A stretch of DNA of 64,000 nucleotides, from contig NZ_FMHY01000002.1 of assembly GCF_900090225.1 (NCBI RefSeq), forward strand, positions 5,332,001-5,396,000. Direction: 5' to 3'. Positions 7,437 to 17,139 of the stretch are shown here, in pieces; the stretch's first letter is position 1, and every line of letters starts with the position of its first letter. The notes under the pieces were generated by a model. It was not told where the DNA came from and did not search any database. It was given only the letters and a program-made list of their open reading frames with translations. The translations under genes and the position numbers were made by a program. Origin of the DNA: Micromonospora eburnea (GTDB taxonomy: Bacteria > Actinomycetota > Actinomycetes > Mycobacteriales > Micromonosporaceae).

Positions 7437-9416
7437 ATGGACACACAGGTCGCCGACACGTTGCTGGGCTCGCTGATCGACGGGCGCTACCGCATTCGCG
7501 GTCGCGTGGCCCGTGGCGGCATGGCGACCGTGTACACCGCCACCGACGAGCGCCTGGAGCGCACCGTGGCGGTCAAGATCATTCACCCGACCCAGGCGGC
7601 CGAGGCCCGCTCCCGAACGGCCGGCTTCGTCGAGCGGTTCACCGACGAGGCGAAGACCATCGCCCGGCTGACCCACCCCAACGTGGTGGCGGTCTACGAC
7701 CAGGGCACCCACGGCGGGCTCCCCTACCTGGTGATGGAGTACGTCCGGGGCCGCACCCTGCGCGACGTCCTCGCCGAGCGGCGCCGGCTCAACCCGGACG
7801 AGGCCCTCGCGATCGCCGAGCAGATGCTCGCCGCGATCGCCGCCGCCCACCGGGCCGGCCTGGTGCACCGCGACGTCAAGCCGGAGAACGTGCTGGTCGC
7901 CGAGGCACCCACCGGCGGCACCTTCAACCTGGTGGACTGCGTGGTCAAGGTGGCCGACTTCGGGCTGGCCCGCGCGGTCGAGGCGAGCGCCGAGGACGAG
8001 AACGGCACCCAGCTCATGGCCACCGTGGCGTACGTGGCTCCGGAGCTGGTCACCGAGGGCCACGCCGACCCGCGCACCGACGTCTACTCCGCCGGCATCG
8101 TGCTGTTCGAGATGCTCACCGGCCGGGTGCCGTACGACGGCGCCCGCCCGGTGGACGTGGCATGGCAGCACGTCGACCGGGACGTACCGGCCCCGTCGAC
8201 CCTGGTCCCGAGCCTGCCGAAGGTCCTCGACGACCTGGTCTGCCGGGCCACCCGGCGGGATCCGGGCGCCCGGCCCGCCGACGCGGGTGCGCTGTTGACC
8301 GAGGTGCAGGTGGCCCGGGACGGCCTGGGCAACCCCAACTCGCACACCACCGTGCTGCGGAGGGTGACCGACGAGACCGCCCCGGTGGCCCAGCCCACCA
8401 TGGTGGTGGCGGCGGTCCGCCCCACCGAGCGTCCCTCCTGGGCCCGGCTACCCGAGGGGGGCGGGCAACGTCCGCACCGCCGGGCCGCCCCCGCGGACGA
8501 CCGGGGTGGCGGGCTGGCCGAGCTGCGTACCCGGCTGATGGGCTCCCCGCGCGGCCGCCTGGCGGTGGCCGCGGTGGTCGTGGTGCTCGGCCTGGTCGCC
8601 GCGGTCGGCGGCTGGTGGTTCGGGGTGGGGCGCTACACCGTCACCCCGCAGCTGGTGAGCCTGACCAAGGCAGACGCGGAGGGGCAGGCCGCCCGGAGCG
8701 GCTTCACCCTGAAGTACACCGACTCCCGCTATGACGAGAAGGTGCCGAAGGACAGCGTGCTGAGGCAGGACCCGGCCGCCACGGCCCGGATCGTCAAGGG
8801 CGGCACCATCACCCTGACCCTGTCGCTCGGCCCGGAGCAACTCCCGGTGCCGGACGTGGTGGGCAAGGAGTTCGAGGTGGCGCAGGCCGAGCTGACCGGC
8901 GCCAAGCTGGTGGTGGTCAAGGGCACGGCCAAGTACGACGACGAGTTGCCCGCCGGGGTGGTGGTGACCACCGACCCGAAGGTGGGCACAGTGGTCAAGC
9001 CGGGCACGAAGGTGACCGTGATCCTGAGCAAGGGCCGCGCCCCGATCTCCGTACCGAACCTGGTGGGCAAGAACCTCAACGAGGCCCGGAACATCCTCGC
9101 CCAGCTCGGGTTGACGCCGGTGGAGTCGTACAAGGACTCGGACAAGCCGAGGGACGAGATCCTCGGCCAGAGCCCGGCCGACGGCACCGGGGTGGAGAAG
9201 GGCGCCCAGGTCAAGCTGGAGGTCAGCAAGGGGCCGCCGCAGGTGCCCGTCCCCCGGGTGATCGACATGCCCTGTCAGGAGGCCAAGCAGGTGCTGGAGA
9301 GCCAGGGCTTCCCGGCCAACATCCAGTTCAACCCCAACGGGGTGGTCCGCTTCCAGAACCCGGGCGAGAACACCCCGGTGCCGCCGGGCACCCCGGTCAC
9401 CCTGACGTGCCTGTGA
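7437..9416 (+). CDS. pknL: Membrane serine/threonine kinase with PASTA repeats (PknL-like)
   Basis: The protein has 659 residues. The cytoplasmic kinase domain covers residues about 18-285: glycine loop GRVARGGMATVY, ATP lysine K47, catalytic HRDVKPEN at 144-151, and DFG at 174-176. One transmembrane helix lies at about 375-397 (VAAVVVVLGLVAAVGG). Four extracellular PASTA repeats of about 65 residues follow to the end, ending with a cysteine pair. PASTA domains bind muropeptides or lipid II, so the kinase likely senses cell wall state. The divergent Rv2175c-type gene fits the PknL arrangement of mycobacteria. Its stop overlaps the start of an endonuclease IV gene. Confidence 0.92.
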   Translation: MDTQVADTLLGSLIDGRYRIRGRVARGGMATVYTATDERLERTVAVKIIHPTQAAEARSRTAGFVERFTDEAKTIARLTHPNVVAVYDQGTHGGLPYLVMEYVRGRTLRDVLAERRRLNPDEALAIAEQMLAAIAAAHRAGLVHRDVKPENVLVAEAPTGGTFNLVDCVVKVADFGLARAVEASAEDENGTQLMATVAYVAPELVTEGHADPRTDVYSAGIVLFEMLTGRVPYDGARPVDVAWQHVDRDVPAPSTLVPSLPKVLDDLVCRATRRDPGARPADAGALLTEVQVARDGLGNPNSHTTVLRRVTDETAPVAQPTMVVAAVRPTERPSWARLPEGGGQRPHRRAAPADDRGGGLAELRTRLMGSPRGRLAVAAVVVVLGLVAAVGGWWFGVGRYTVTPQLVSLTKADAEGQAARSGFTLKYTDSRYDEKVPKDSVLRQDPAATARIVKGGTITLTLSLGPEQLPVPDVVGKEFEVAQAELTGAKLVVVKGTAKYDDELPAGVVVTTDPKVGTVVKPGTKVTVILSKGRAPISVPNLVGKNLNEARNILAQLGLTPVESYKDSDKPRDEILGQSPADGTGVEKGAQVKLEVSKGPPQVPVPRVIDMPCQEAKQVLESQGFPANIQFNPNGVVRFQNPGENTPVPPGTPVTLTCL

Positions 9417-10291
9417 ACGCGAGGAGCGAGCCGGTCCTGCGGCGGCGGGTCGGCTCGCACACCCCCACCTCGGGTGGCCTGGCGAAGGCGGCGCTGCCAT
9501 ACGTCGACGCCGCGGCGTCCGAGGTGGTGCAGGTCTACGTCTCGAACTCCCGGGGCTGGGCCCTGCCGGCGGGGAACCCCACCCAGGACGCGCTGTTCCG
9601 GAGCGGCTGCGCCGAGCGCGGGGTGCCGGTGTTCATCCACGCCTCGCTGCTGGTGAACCTCGGCTCGCCCACGCCGGCCACGGTCGAGCGGTCGGCGCAG
9701 ACCCTGGCGCACGCGCTGCGCCGGGGCCGGGCGATCGGCGCCGAGGCGGTGGTGTTCCACGCGGGCAGCGCGGTGGACGCGGGGCACGCCGAGACGGCGA
9801 TGCGGCAGGTACGCGAGGCCCTGCTGCCGCTGCTCGACGAGGCGGCAGCCGTCGAGGGGCCGATGCTGCTGGTCGAGCCGAGCGCCGGGGGCGGCCGGTC
9901 GCTGGCCTCCCGGGTGGAGCACCTGGGCCCGTACCTCGACACGGTGGACCGCCACCCGATGCTGGGCGTCTGTTTCGACACCTGCCACGCCTGGGCCGCC
10001 GGGCACGACCTGGCCGTCGAGGGTGGGATGACGGCCACGCTGGACGCCCTCGTCGCCGCCGTCGGCGCCGACCGGTTGAAGCTGGTGCACGCGAACGACT
10101 CGAAGGACCTGTGCGGTTCCACCCGGGACCGGCACGAGAACATCGGCAAGGGCAACATCGGGGAGGCGCCGTTCGCCGAGCTGATGCGCCACCCGGCCAC
10201 CGCGGGCGTACCGGTCCTGGTGGAGACCCCGACGGAGGCCCACGCCGGCCACGCCGCCGACATAGCCACCCTCAAACGCCTCCACCCCTGA
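9413..10291 (+). CDS. nfo: Deoxyribonuclease IV (AP endonuclease family 2)
   Basis: A TIM-barrel metal-dependent enzyme of base excision repair, 292 residues from this GTG. Metal-ligand motifs of the Nfo family are in order: GSHTP at the N-terminus, FIHASLLVNL, VVFHAGS, LLVEPSAG, FDTCHAWAAGHD, LVHANDSKD, DRHENIGKGNIG and VLVETPTE. The GTG at 9413 overlaps the kinase stop as GTGA; another GTG at 9407 is possible, and neither has a ribosome-binding site, so translational coupling is likely. The first codons (ACGCGAGGAGCGAGC after GTGA) resemble the intercistronic repeat units at 11426 and 29148. Confidence 0.9.
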   Translation: MNARSEPVLRRRVGSHTPTSGGLAKAALPYVDAAASEVVQVYVSNSRGWALPAGNPTQDALFRSGCAERGVPVFIHASLLVNLGSPTPATVERSAQTLAHALRRGRAIGAEAVVFHAGSAVDAGHAETAMRQVREALLPLLDEAAAVEGPMLLVEPSAGGGRSLASRVEHLGPYLDTVDRHPMLGVCFDTCHAWAAGHDLAVEGGMTATLDALVAAVGADRLKLVHANDSKDLCGSTRDRHENIGKGNIGEAPFAELMRHPATAGVPVLVETPTEAHAGHAADIATLKRLHP

Positions 10292-10324
10292 CCACCCACC
10301 CGTGGGCGCGGCGCTCAGGCGGGC

Positions 10325-10384
10325 GTTGATCAAGAAGTTTGCGTCCGCCGGAGCGCGGATTCCGACGCAAACTCCTTGATCAAC
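10325..10384. terminator. GATC-bounded long hairpin, convergent junction
   Basis: Arms of 21 bp (10325-10345 and 10364-10384) match with one mismatch around an 18-base loop. The arms begin GTTGATCAAG and end CTTGATCAAC. The element sits between the convergent nfo and threonine aldolase genes. It probably ends both transcripts and is a second member of the family at 6799-6861. Confidence 0.75.
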
Positions 10385-10393
10385 AAGGGCGGG

Positions 10394-11425
10394 TCAGGCG
10401 CGGAGGATTCCGGCGATGGCCTCGGCGGCACGGTCGACGGCCGCCTCCGACACGTCCAGGTGGGTGACCAGGCGCGCGGTACGGGGGCCGAGCACCGAGA
10501 TCAGCACGCCCGCCGCCCGGGCCGCGGTCGCGAGGGCCTTCGCGTCGAGCGGGTGCTTGGTCAGGTCGAGCGGCACGATGTTGGTCCGCACCGGGGTGGC
10601 GAGCACCCCGTACGGGGCGACGGCCTCGGCCAGCCGGGCCGCCTTGGCGTGGTCCTCGGCGAGCCGCTCGACGTGGTGGGCGAGGGCGTACCGGCCGGCG
10701 GCGGCGAGGATGCCGACCTGTCGCATGCCGCCGCCCATCCGCTTGCGGACCCACCGAGCCCGGTCGATCTTCTCGGCGCTGCCCAGGACCAGCGAGCCGA
10801 CCGGCGCGCCGAGGCCCTTGGAGAGGCAGACGGACATGGTGTCGAAAAGCGCGCCGTAATCCGCCAGCGGCACCCCGTCGGCGACGTGTGCGTGCCAGAT
10901 CCGGGCACCGTCGCAGTGCAGGGCGAGCGCGTGCTCGTCGGCAACCCGGCGCAGCTCGCGCAGGGTGGCGAGGGGAATCACCCCGCCGCCGCCCCGGTTG
11001 TGGGTCTGCTCGACGGCGATCGCCCGGGTCGGCACCGCGAAGTAGCCGTCGGGCCGGACCATCCCGGCCACCACGTCCGGGTCGAGCTGCGCGCCGACCG
11101 CCGGCCAGGTCCGGGACGAGATTCCCCCGTACGCGGCGGCCGCGCCGATCTCGTACGTGACGACGTGCGCGTCGGCGTCGCAGAGCAGTTCCTCGCCGGG
11201 CGGTACGACGAGCTGGAGAGCGATCTGGTTGGCCATCGACCCGCTCGGGGCGAACAGCGCGGCCTCGTGCCCGAAGCGGGCGGCGACCTCGGCCTCCAGC
11301 GCGGCGACGGTCGGGTCCTCGCCGTACACGTCGTCGCCGACCTCGGCGGTCGCCATCGCCTCCCGCATCCCGACGGTCGGCCGGGTCACGGTGTCCGAAC
11401 GGAGATCGATCAGGTTGTCAGCCAC
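10394..11425 (-). CDS. Low-specificity threonine aldolase (PLP, fold type I)
   Basis: The protein has 343 residues and would cleave threonine or allo-threonine to glycine and acetaldehyde. It has the family start IDLRSDTVTRPT, the GDDVYGEDP motif, SGSMANQ, the HCDGARIWHA substrate and cofactor segment, and the PLP lysine in SVCLSKGLGAPVGS. The start is GTG at 11425: the extra residues of a longer frame are encoded by the tandem repeat, and GAAGGGACAACA places a ribosome-binding site here. It is downstream of aroG and linked to it by four chained mini-ORFs, which suggests translational coupling. Confidence 0.9.
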   Translation of the reverse strand: MADNLIDLRSDTVTRPTVGMREAMATAEVGDDVYGEDPTVAALEAEVAARFGHEAALFAPSGSMANQIALQLVVPPGEELLCDADAHVVTYEIGAAAAYGGISSRTWPAVGAQLDPDVVAGMVRPDGYFAVPTRAIAVEQTHNRGGGGVIPLATLRELRRVADEHALALHCDGARIWHAHVADGVPLADYGALFDTMSVCLSKGLGAPVGSLVLGSAEKIDRARWVRKRMGGGMRQVGILAAAGRYALAHHVERLAEDHAKAARLAEAVAPYGVLATPVRTNIVPLDLTKHPLDAKALATAARAAGVLISVLGPRTARLVTHLDVSEAAVDRAAEAIAGILRA

Positions 11426-11657
11426 TGTTGTCCCTTCGGCCGCCGACTGCGGGGCTCGCAAGCTCACTCCTCGCGTCAGCCACTGTCGTCCTTTCGGCCG
11501 CCGACTGCGGGGCTCGCAAGCTCACTCCTCGCGTCAGCCACTGTCGTCCTTTCGGCTGCCGACTGCGGGGCTCGCAAGCTCACTCCTCGCGTCAGCCACT
11601 GTCGTCCTTTCGGCCGCCGACTGCGGGGCTCGCAAGCTCACTCCTCGCGTCAGCCAC
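11418..11657 (-). repeat. Four tandem 58-bp units forming chained mini-ORFs between aroG and the aldolase
   Basis: TCAGCCAC (GTGGCTGA on the minus strand) occurs at 11418, 11476, 11534, 11592 and 11650, exactly 58 bp apart. The first in the direction of transcription contains the aroG stop, and the last is the start of the threonine aldolase. Each unit encodes a mini-ORF of 21 codons plus stop (11592-11657, 11534-11599, 11476-11541, 11418-11483), starting GTG GCT GAC GCG AGG and ending at the TGA inside the next overlap. Each unit ends with GAAAGGACGACA or GAAGGGACAACA, a ribosome-binding site for the following start. Units 1, 2 and 4 differ from each other by only a few bases. A run of four units suggests recent amplification. 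Whether the peptides are made is unknown. Confidence 0.85.
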
Positions 11658-13056
11658 GGAGCATCTCCGCCACCAGGAAAGCCAGTTCCAGCGACTGCTG
11701 CGTGTTCAGTCGCGGGTCACAGGCGGTCTCGTACCGATCCGGCAGGTCGAGGTCCTCGATGCCCTGGGCGCCGCCGAGGCACTCGGTGACGTCCTCGCCG
11801 GTCAGCTCGACGTGCAGGCCGCCCGGGTGGGTCTCCAGGCCACGGTGCACCTCGAAGTAGCCGAGCACCTCGTCGACGATCCGGTCGAAGTGCCGGGTCT
11901 TGTAGCCGTTCGAGGACTCGTGGGTGTTGCCGTGCATCGGGTCGCACTGCCAGACCACCTTGGCGCCGGCCGCGGTGACCTTGGCGACGATCGGGGGCAG
12001 GACGTCGCGGACCCGGTGGTTGCCCATCCGGCTGATCAGGGTGAGCCGGCCGGGGATGTTGTCCGGGTTGAGCTTCTCGCACAGCTCGATGGCCTCGTCC
12101 GGGGTGGTGGTCGGGCCGAGCTTCACGCCGATGGGGTTGGCGATCCGGGAGATGTAGTCGATGTGCGCGCCGTCGAGTTGCCGGGTGCGCTCGCCGATCC
12201 AGAGGAAGTGCCCGGAGAGGCCGTACGCCCGGTTGTCGGAGATCCGGGTGAGCGCCCGGTCGTACTCCAGCGCGAGGGCCTCGTGGGAGCAGTAGAGGGT
12301 GACCGTCCGCAACGCCTCGTCGTCGGTCATCCCACAGGCCCGGATGAACGCGAGGGCTCGGTCGATCTCCCGGGCGATCTCCTCGTAGCGCTCGCCGAAC
12401 GGCGACTGCCGAACGAAGTCCTTGTTCCAGTCGTGCACCGCGTGCAGGTCGGCCAGCCCGCCGGCCAGATAGGCGCGGAGCATGTTCATCGCGGCGGCCG
12501 AGTTGGCGTACGCCCGGATCATGCGCTGCGGGTCGGCGACCCGCGCCTCCGGCGTCGCCTCCAGCGAGTTGATCATGTCACCGCGGTACGCGGGGAGACC
12601 CCGCGCGTCGGTCGGCAGCGAGCGGGGCTTGGTGTACTGGCCGGCGACCCGGGCCACCTTCACCACCGGCAGCGAGGCGCCGTAGGTCAGCACGATCGCC
12701 ATCTGGAGCAGGGTGCGGGCGTTGGCCAGCAGGTGGCTCTCGGTGTTGTCGGCGAAGGTCTCCGCGCAGTCGCCGCCCTGGAGCAGGAACGCCTTGCCCT
12801 CGCAGACCAGCGCCAGGCGCCGCCGGAGCTGGTCGACCTCGTACGGCGCGACCACCGAGGGCACCTTGTCGAGCACCTTGCAGACCTGAGCGACCTGGGC
12901 CGGGTCCGGCCAGGGCGGGGTCTGAACGCGGGGCAGCTCCCGCCAGCGGTCCAGGCCGAAGGCCGCGTCCTCAGCGGAGTCGGCGGTCGGCCGGCTGGTC
13001 TGCAGGCTCGGGCTGCCCACCGCGGGGTGACTCAGTTGATGCCACTCATGGCGCAT
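11650..13056 (-). CDS. aroG: Class II 3-deoxy-7-phosphoheptulonate synthase (DAHP synthase)
   Basis: This enzyme condenses phosphoenolpyruvate and erythrose 4-phosphate in the first shikimate step. The 468-residue product carries FLLQGGDCAETF, VARVAGQYTKPRS, VWQCDPMHGNTHES, and GLHVELTGEDVTECLGGA, all hallmarks of the plant-like class II family. The ATG at 13056 is chosen because the family begins MRHEWHQL or similar; a longer frame to 13134 adds unrelated residues. The stop is part of the first GTGGCTGA overlap of the tandem repeat. The position matches aroG of M. tuberculosis, near the pknL homologue and upstream of the exoribonuclease. Confidence 0.93.
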   Translation of the reverse strand: MRHEWHQLSHPAVGSPSLQTSRPTADSAEDAAFGLDRWRELPRVQTPPWPDPAQVAQVCKVLDKVPSVVAPYEVDQLRRRLALVCEGKAFLLQGGDCAETFADNTESHLLANARTLLQMAIVLTYGASLPVVKVARVAGQYTKPRSLPTDARGLPAYRGDMINSLEATPEARVADPQRMIRAYANSAAAMNMLRAYLAGGLADLHAVHDWNKDFVRQSPFGERYEEIAREIDRALAFIRACGMTDDEALRTVTLYCSHEALALEYDRALTRISDNRAYGLSGHFLWIGERTRQLDGAHIDYISRIANPIGVKLGPTTTPDEAIELCEKLNPDNIPGRLTLISRMGNHRVRDVLPPIVAKVTAAGAKVVWQCDPMHGNTHESSNGYKTRHFDRIVDEVLGYFEVHRGLETHPGGLHVELTGEDVTECLGGAQGIEDLDLPDRYETACDPRLNTQQSLELAFLVAEMLRG

Positions 13057-13167
13057 GACAGAAAGCGTACGGCGACCGCGGTGGCGGCCCACCGCCGAGG
13101 GGCACGGTTCCGGTGGTTGGGAGATCGCCCACACTCCCGCCCGGCGCGAGTTCCGCCCGGCGCCGGG

Positions 13168-13665
13168 TCAGGGGGTGGTGTCGGGATCCGGGGTGTTGCC
13201 ACCCGGCGCCTCGGCCGAGATGCACCAGTCGGCGCCACTGCGGGTGACCGTGAACAGCAGCGGCCGGGTGGCCTTGCGGGATCCGACGGCGACCGTGACG
13301 CTGGTGCTGACCTCCTGGCCGTTCGGGCCGGAGCGGACGTCGGTGATGGTCGCCTGCGGCACGGTGAAGTGGTCGGCAAAGTCGCCGTTGGGACCGGTCG
13401 CGGCGGCGTCGAAGGCGGTCTGGGCGGGCGCGCAGAGCTGGCTACGACCCGCGTCGGTGTCCTTGGCGGCCATCGCGTCGAGGTACGCCTGCACCCGCTC
13501 GCGGCTCTTGGCCGCCGCTTCCTCGGCCGGTGCCCGCCGCGCGTCGCTGGACGCGGCTCCCCCGGCGGTGTCGTCGTCGCCGCCGAAGCCGCAGCCGGTC
13601 AGGACGGCCGGCAGGAGCGCGAGCAGGGCGGCAGCGGCCGCCGTTCTCGGGTGCGTCAGGCCCAT
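13168..13665 (-). CDS. Putative lipoprotein of unknown function
   Basis: The product has 165 residues from the ATG at 13665 with GGGAGAG upstream. It has a lipoprotein signal peptide ending LTGC, so the mature protein would be anchored outside the membrane through Cys. An acidic, small-residue linker is followed by a domain with LCAPAQTAFD and a late WCISAE, resembling the SnoaL/NTF2-like accessory domains of actinobacterial lipoproteins; this is only a general impression. The two cysteines could form a disulfide. Longer starts at 13719 or 13698 would add positively charged residues before the signal peptide. Confidence 0.7.
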   Translation of the reverse strand: MGLTHPRTAAAAALLALLPAVLTGCGFGGDDDTAGGAASSDARRAPAEEAAAKSRERVQAYLDAMAAKDTDAGRSQLCAPAQTAFDAAATGPNGDFADHFTVPQATITDVRSGPNGQEVSTSVTVAVGSRKATRPLLFTVTRSGADWCISAEAPGGNTPDPDTTP

Positions 13666-13975
13666 CGGTCTCTCCCATCGGCGCGGGCGTCGAGACATGC
13701 CGAGCGGCGAGTCTGTCACATCGGCCGGCGACCTCGACGCGGAGCCCGGACGGTCGTGGTGGTCGGCCCGCCCATCCTCGCCTCCGCCGGCCCGTCCGCC
13801 CGGGCGGGCACGCGGCGCCGGCCCGGGACCGGGCGCACTTCAGCCGGGCGGTCCGGTCCGCGTACGGGCTGCCGCCCAGGGAACACCGCGAGCGCGGCCC
13901 GCGGGGCTGAGCAGCGGGCGGGGAGGGGCCGGTGCGGCCCCTCCCCGCCGGGTGGGTGGTGCGTCGGCCCTCGGC
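13666..13975. other. Gene-poor gap between chitinase and lipoprotein genes
   Basis: This 310-bp stretch has only a strong hairpin near the chitinase end (13918-13948) and presumably the promoter of the lipoprotein gene at the other end. I see no convincing ORF or RNA gene in the rest. Confidence 0.6.
13918..13948 (-). terminator. Terminator after the chitinase gene
   Basis: A perfect 13-bp stem (GCGGGGAGGGGCC and its complement) encloses the 5-base loop GGTGC. It lies directly past the chitinase stop. Confidence 0.7.
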
Positions 13976-15604
<1,629 letters not shown>

Positions 15605-15621
15605 ATGGCGCCTCCCAACAG

Positions 15622-15638
15622 TTAGGAAACTTTCCTAA
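15622..15638. promoter_or_regulatory. Perfect 17-bp inverted repeat upstream of chitinase
   Basis: TTAGGAAA and TTTCCTAA flank a single C. The palindrome lies in the short gap between the chitinase start and the divergent glutathione peroxidase, so a repressor bound here would block chitinase transcription. I recall similar sites in front of secreted glycoside hydrolases in this family, but cannot name the regulator. Confidence 0.55.
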
Positions 15639-15735
15639 TTGATTGCTGAGACGCTACTCACGCCGTCATCACTTCGTCAAGATGCAGATGCATCGATTTG
15701 TTGGTGGCTGGCACCGGCGCGCCCGTCAGGGCGCG

Positions 15736-15741
15736 TAGCCT
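15736..15741 (+). promoter_or_regulatory. Leaderless -10 box of glutathione peroxidase
   Basis: TAGCCT is followed by six bases and the ATG at 15748. Confidence 0.55.
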
Positions 15742-15747
15742 CGCCCC

Positions 15748-16236
15748 ATGAGCGTTTTCGACGTACGGATCGATGCCCTCTCCGGTGGCCCGGCCGACCT
15801 CGGGCGGTACCGCGGCCGCGCCCTGCTGGTGGTCAACGTGGCCTCCCGGTGCGGCCTGACCCCCCAGTACGCCGGCCTCCAGGCTCTCGCCGACTCCTAC
15901 GCCGGCCGGGGCCTGACCGTGCTCGGGGTGCCGTGCAACCAGTTCGCCGGCCAGGAGCCGGGCACGGCCGCCGAGATCGAGGAGTTCTGCCAGGTCAACT
16001 ACGGCGTGACGTTCCCGCTGACGGAGAAGGTCGACGTCAACGGCCCGAACCGGCACCCGCTCTACGCCGAGCTGGTGTCCACTCCGGACGACGAGGGACA
16101 CACCGGCGACGTGCGGTGGAACTTCGAAAAGTTCCTGGTCGCGCCGGACGGCACGGTGGCCGGACGGTTCGCCCCGCAGGTGACGCCGGACTCCCCCGAA
16201 CTGCGCGCCGCGATCGAGAAGGTGCTGCCGGCCTGA
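15748..16236 (+). CDS. Glutathione peroxidase family protein (cysteine type)
   Basis: The 162-residue product belongs to the thiol-peroxidase group that reduces hydroperoxides. The active-site region NVASRCGLTPQYAGLQ has cysteine where animal enzymes have selenocysteine. The LGVPCNQFAGQEPG motif and WNFEKFLVAPDG with the conserved Trp and Asn complete the triad. In actinomycetes lacking glutathione the electron donor is probably thioredoxin. There is no signal peptide, so it acts in the cytoplasm. The leaderless start is well spaced from a TAGCCT box. Confidence 0.93.
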   Translation: MSVFDVRIDALSGGPADLGRYRGRALLVVNVASRCGLTPQYAGLQALADSYAGRGLTVLGVPCNQFAGQEPGTAAEIEEFCQVNYGVTFPLTEKVDVNGPNRHPLYAELVSTPDDEGHTGDVRWNFEKFLVAPDGTVAGRFAPQVTPDSPELRAAIEKVLPA

Positions 16237-16259
16237 CCCTCAGGATCCACCCTGGTTGA

Positions 16260-16301
16260 CGAAAAGAGTGGCTATTCCACATGGAATAGCCACTCTTTTC
16301 G
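16260..16301. terminator. Perfect 20-bp hairpin between convergent genes
   Basis: CGAAAAGAGTGGCTATTCCA pairs fully with the following complementary arm across a two-base centre (CA). The stem contains many A and T bases, unusual in this sequence. It follows the peroxidase stop and the lipase stop and likely terminates both. Confidence 0.85.
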
Positions 16302-16332
16302 TGAAAGCGCAGGTAGTGAGCGCCGCGCCGGC

Positions 16333-17139
16333 TCAGCCCGCCGTGGAGCGGAAGACCGGGTAGTAGCCGCCGGACTGCCCCGCGGCCGTCGGGTGGTACG
16401 AGATGGTGAGGTTGAGGAAGTTCAGCGCGTGCAGCCACTTCGTGCCGGAGCTGCAGAGCTGGTGACCGACGAAGGCCGACCGGACGTCGGCGAACTTGAA
16501 GCCGGCCGAGGTGGCGGCCGTGCGGATGGTGTCGTCGAGCAGGTTGATGCCCTCGTTGATCTTCGCGCGGGAGGCCTCGGTGAGCCCGACGCAGATCGGG
16601 TTGCCGAGCTGGTAGAAGACCGGGTACCCGACGACCACCACGCGGGCGTTGGGCGAGCGGCTCTTGATGCCGTTGTAGACGTTGGCCAGCTTGCCCGGCA
16701 GCTCGGAGCGGACCTTGTTCTCGGCCGTCTGGATGGCGGCGATGCACTGGGACTCGCCGTTGAGCACGCAGGTGGTCATGATGCTGGAGAAGCCGATGTC
16801 GTTGCCGCCGATGGTGATACTGACCAGGGTGGTGGTCGACGACAGCGCGGAGAGCTGGTTGTTGATGACGTCGGTCGTGGTCGCGCCCGAGCAGGCCACC
16901 GAGCGGTACGACGCCGGCTTGATGTTGGTGCTGTAGAGCGCGGGGTACGCGTTGTTGCTGCGCATGCAGGACCCGCTCTCCGAGGTGTAGCTGTCGGCGC
17001 CGACGCCGGCGGCGTACGAGTCGCCGAGCGCGACGTACCGGTCGGTGGCGGCTGCCTGGGCGGGGGTGGCCAGGGCCAGCGTGACACCGAGCGAGGACGC
17101 CAGCGTCAGGGCGAGGGTGGCAAGACGGAATCTCCGCAC
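16333..17139 (-). CDS. Secreted SGNH/GDSL lipase
   Basis: The product has 268 residues with a signal peptide cleaved near PAQAA. The GDSY nucleophile block (ALGDSYAAGVGADSY) is at about residue 41, the GGND block (ITIGGNDIGFS) at about 113, and the catalytic histidine region SYHPTAAGQSGGY near residue 252. Six cysteines suggest disulfides, as in Streptomyces extracellular lipases of this family. It would hydrolyse esters or lipids outside the cell. The upstream gap holds the palindrome ATTGATATCAAT (17175-17186), which may be an operator. Confidence 0.9.
   Translation of the reverse strand: MRRFRLATLALTLASSLGVTLALATPAQAAATDRYVALGDSYAAGVGADSYTSESGSCMRSNNAYPALYSTNIKPASYRSVACSGATTTDVINNQLSALSSTTTLVSITIGGNDIGFSSIMTTCVLNGESQCIAAIQTAENKVRSELPGKLANVYNGIKSRSPNARVVVVGYPVFYQLGNPICVGLTEASRAKINEGINLLDDTIRTAATSAGFKFADVRSAFVGHQLCSSGTKWLHALNFLNLTISYHPTAAGQSGGYYPVFRSTAG

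Noticed and set aside
11418..11657. CRISPR array
   Set aside because: Units are contiguous and nearly identical with no variable spacers; they carry ribosome-binding sites and overlaps instead.
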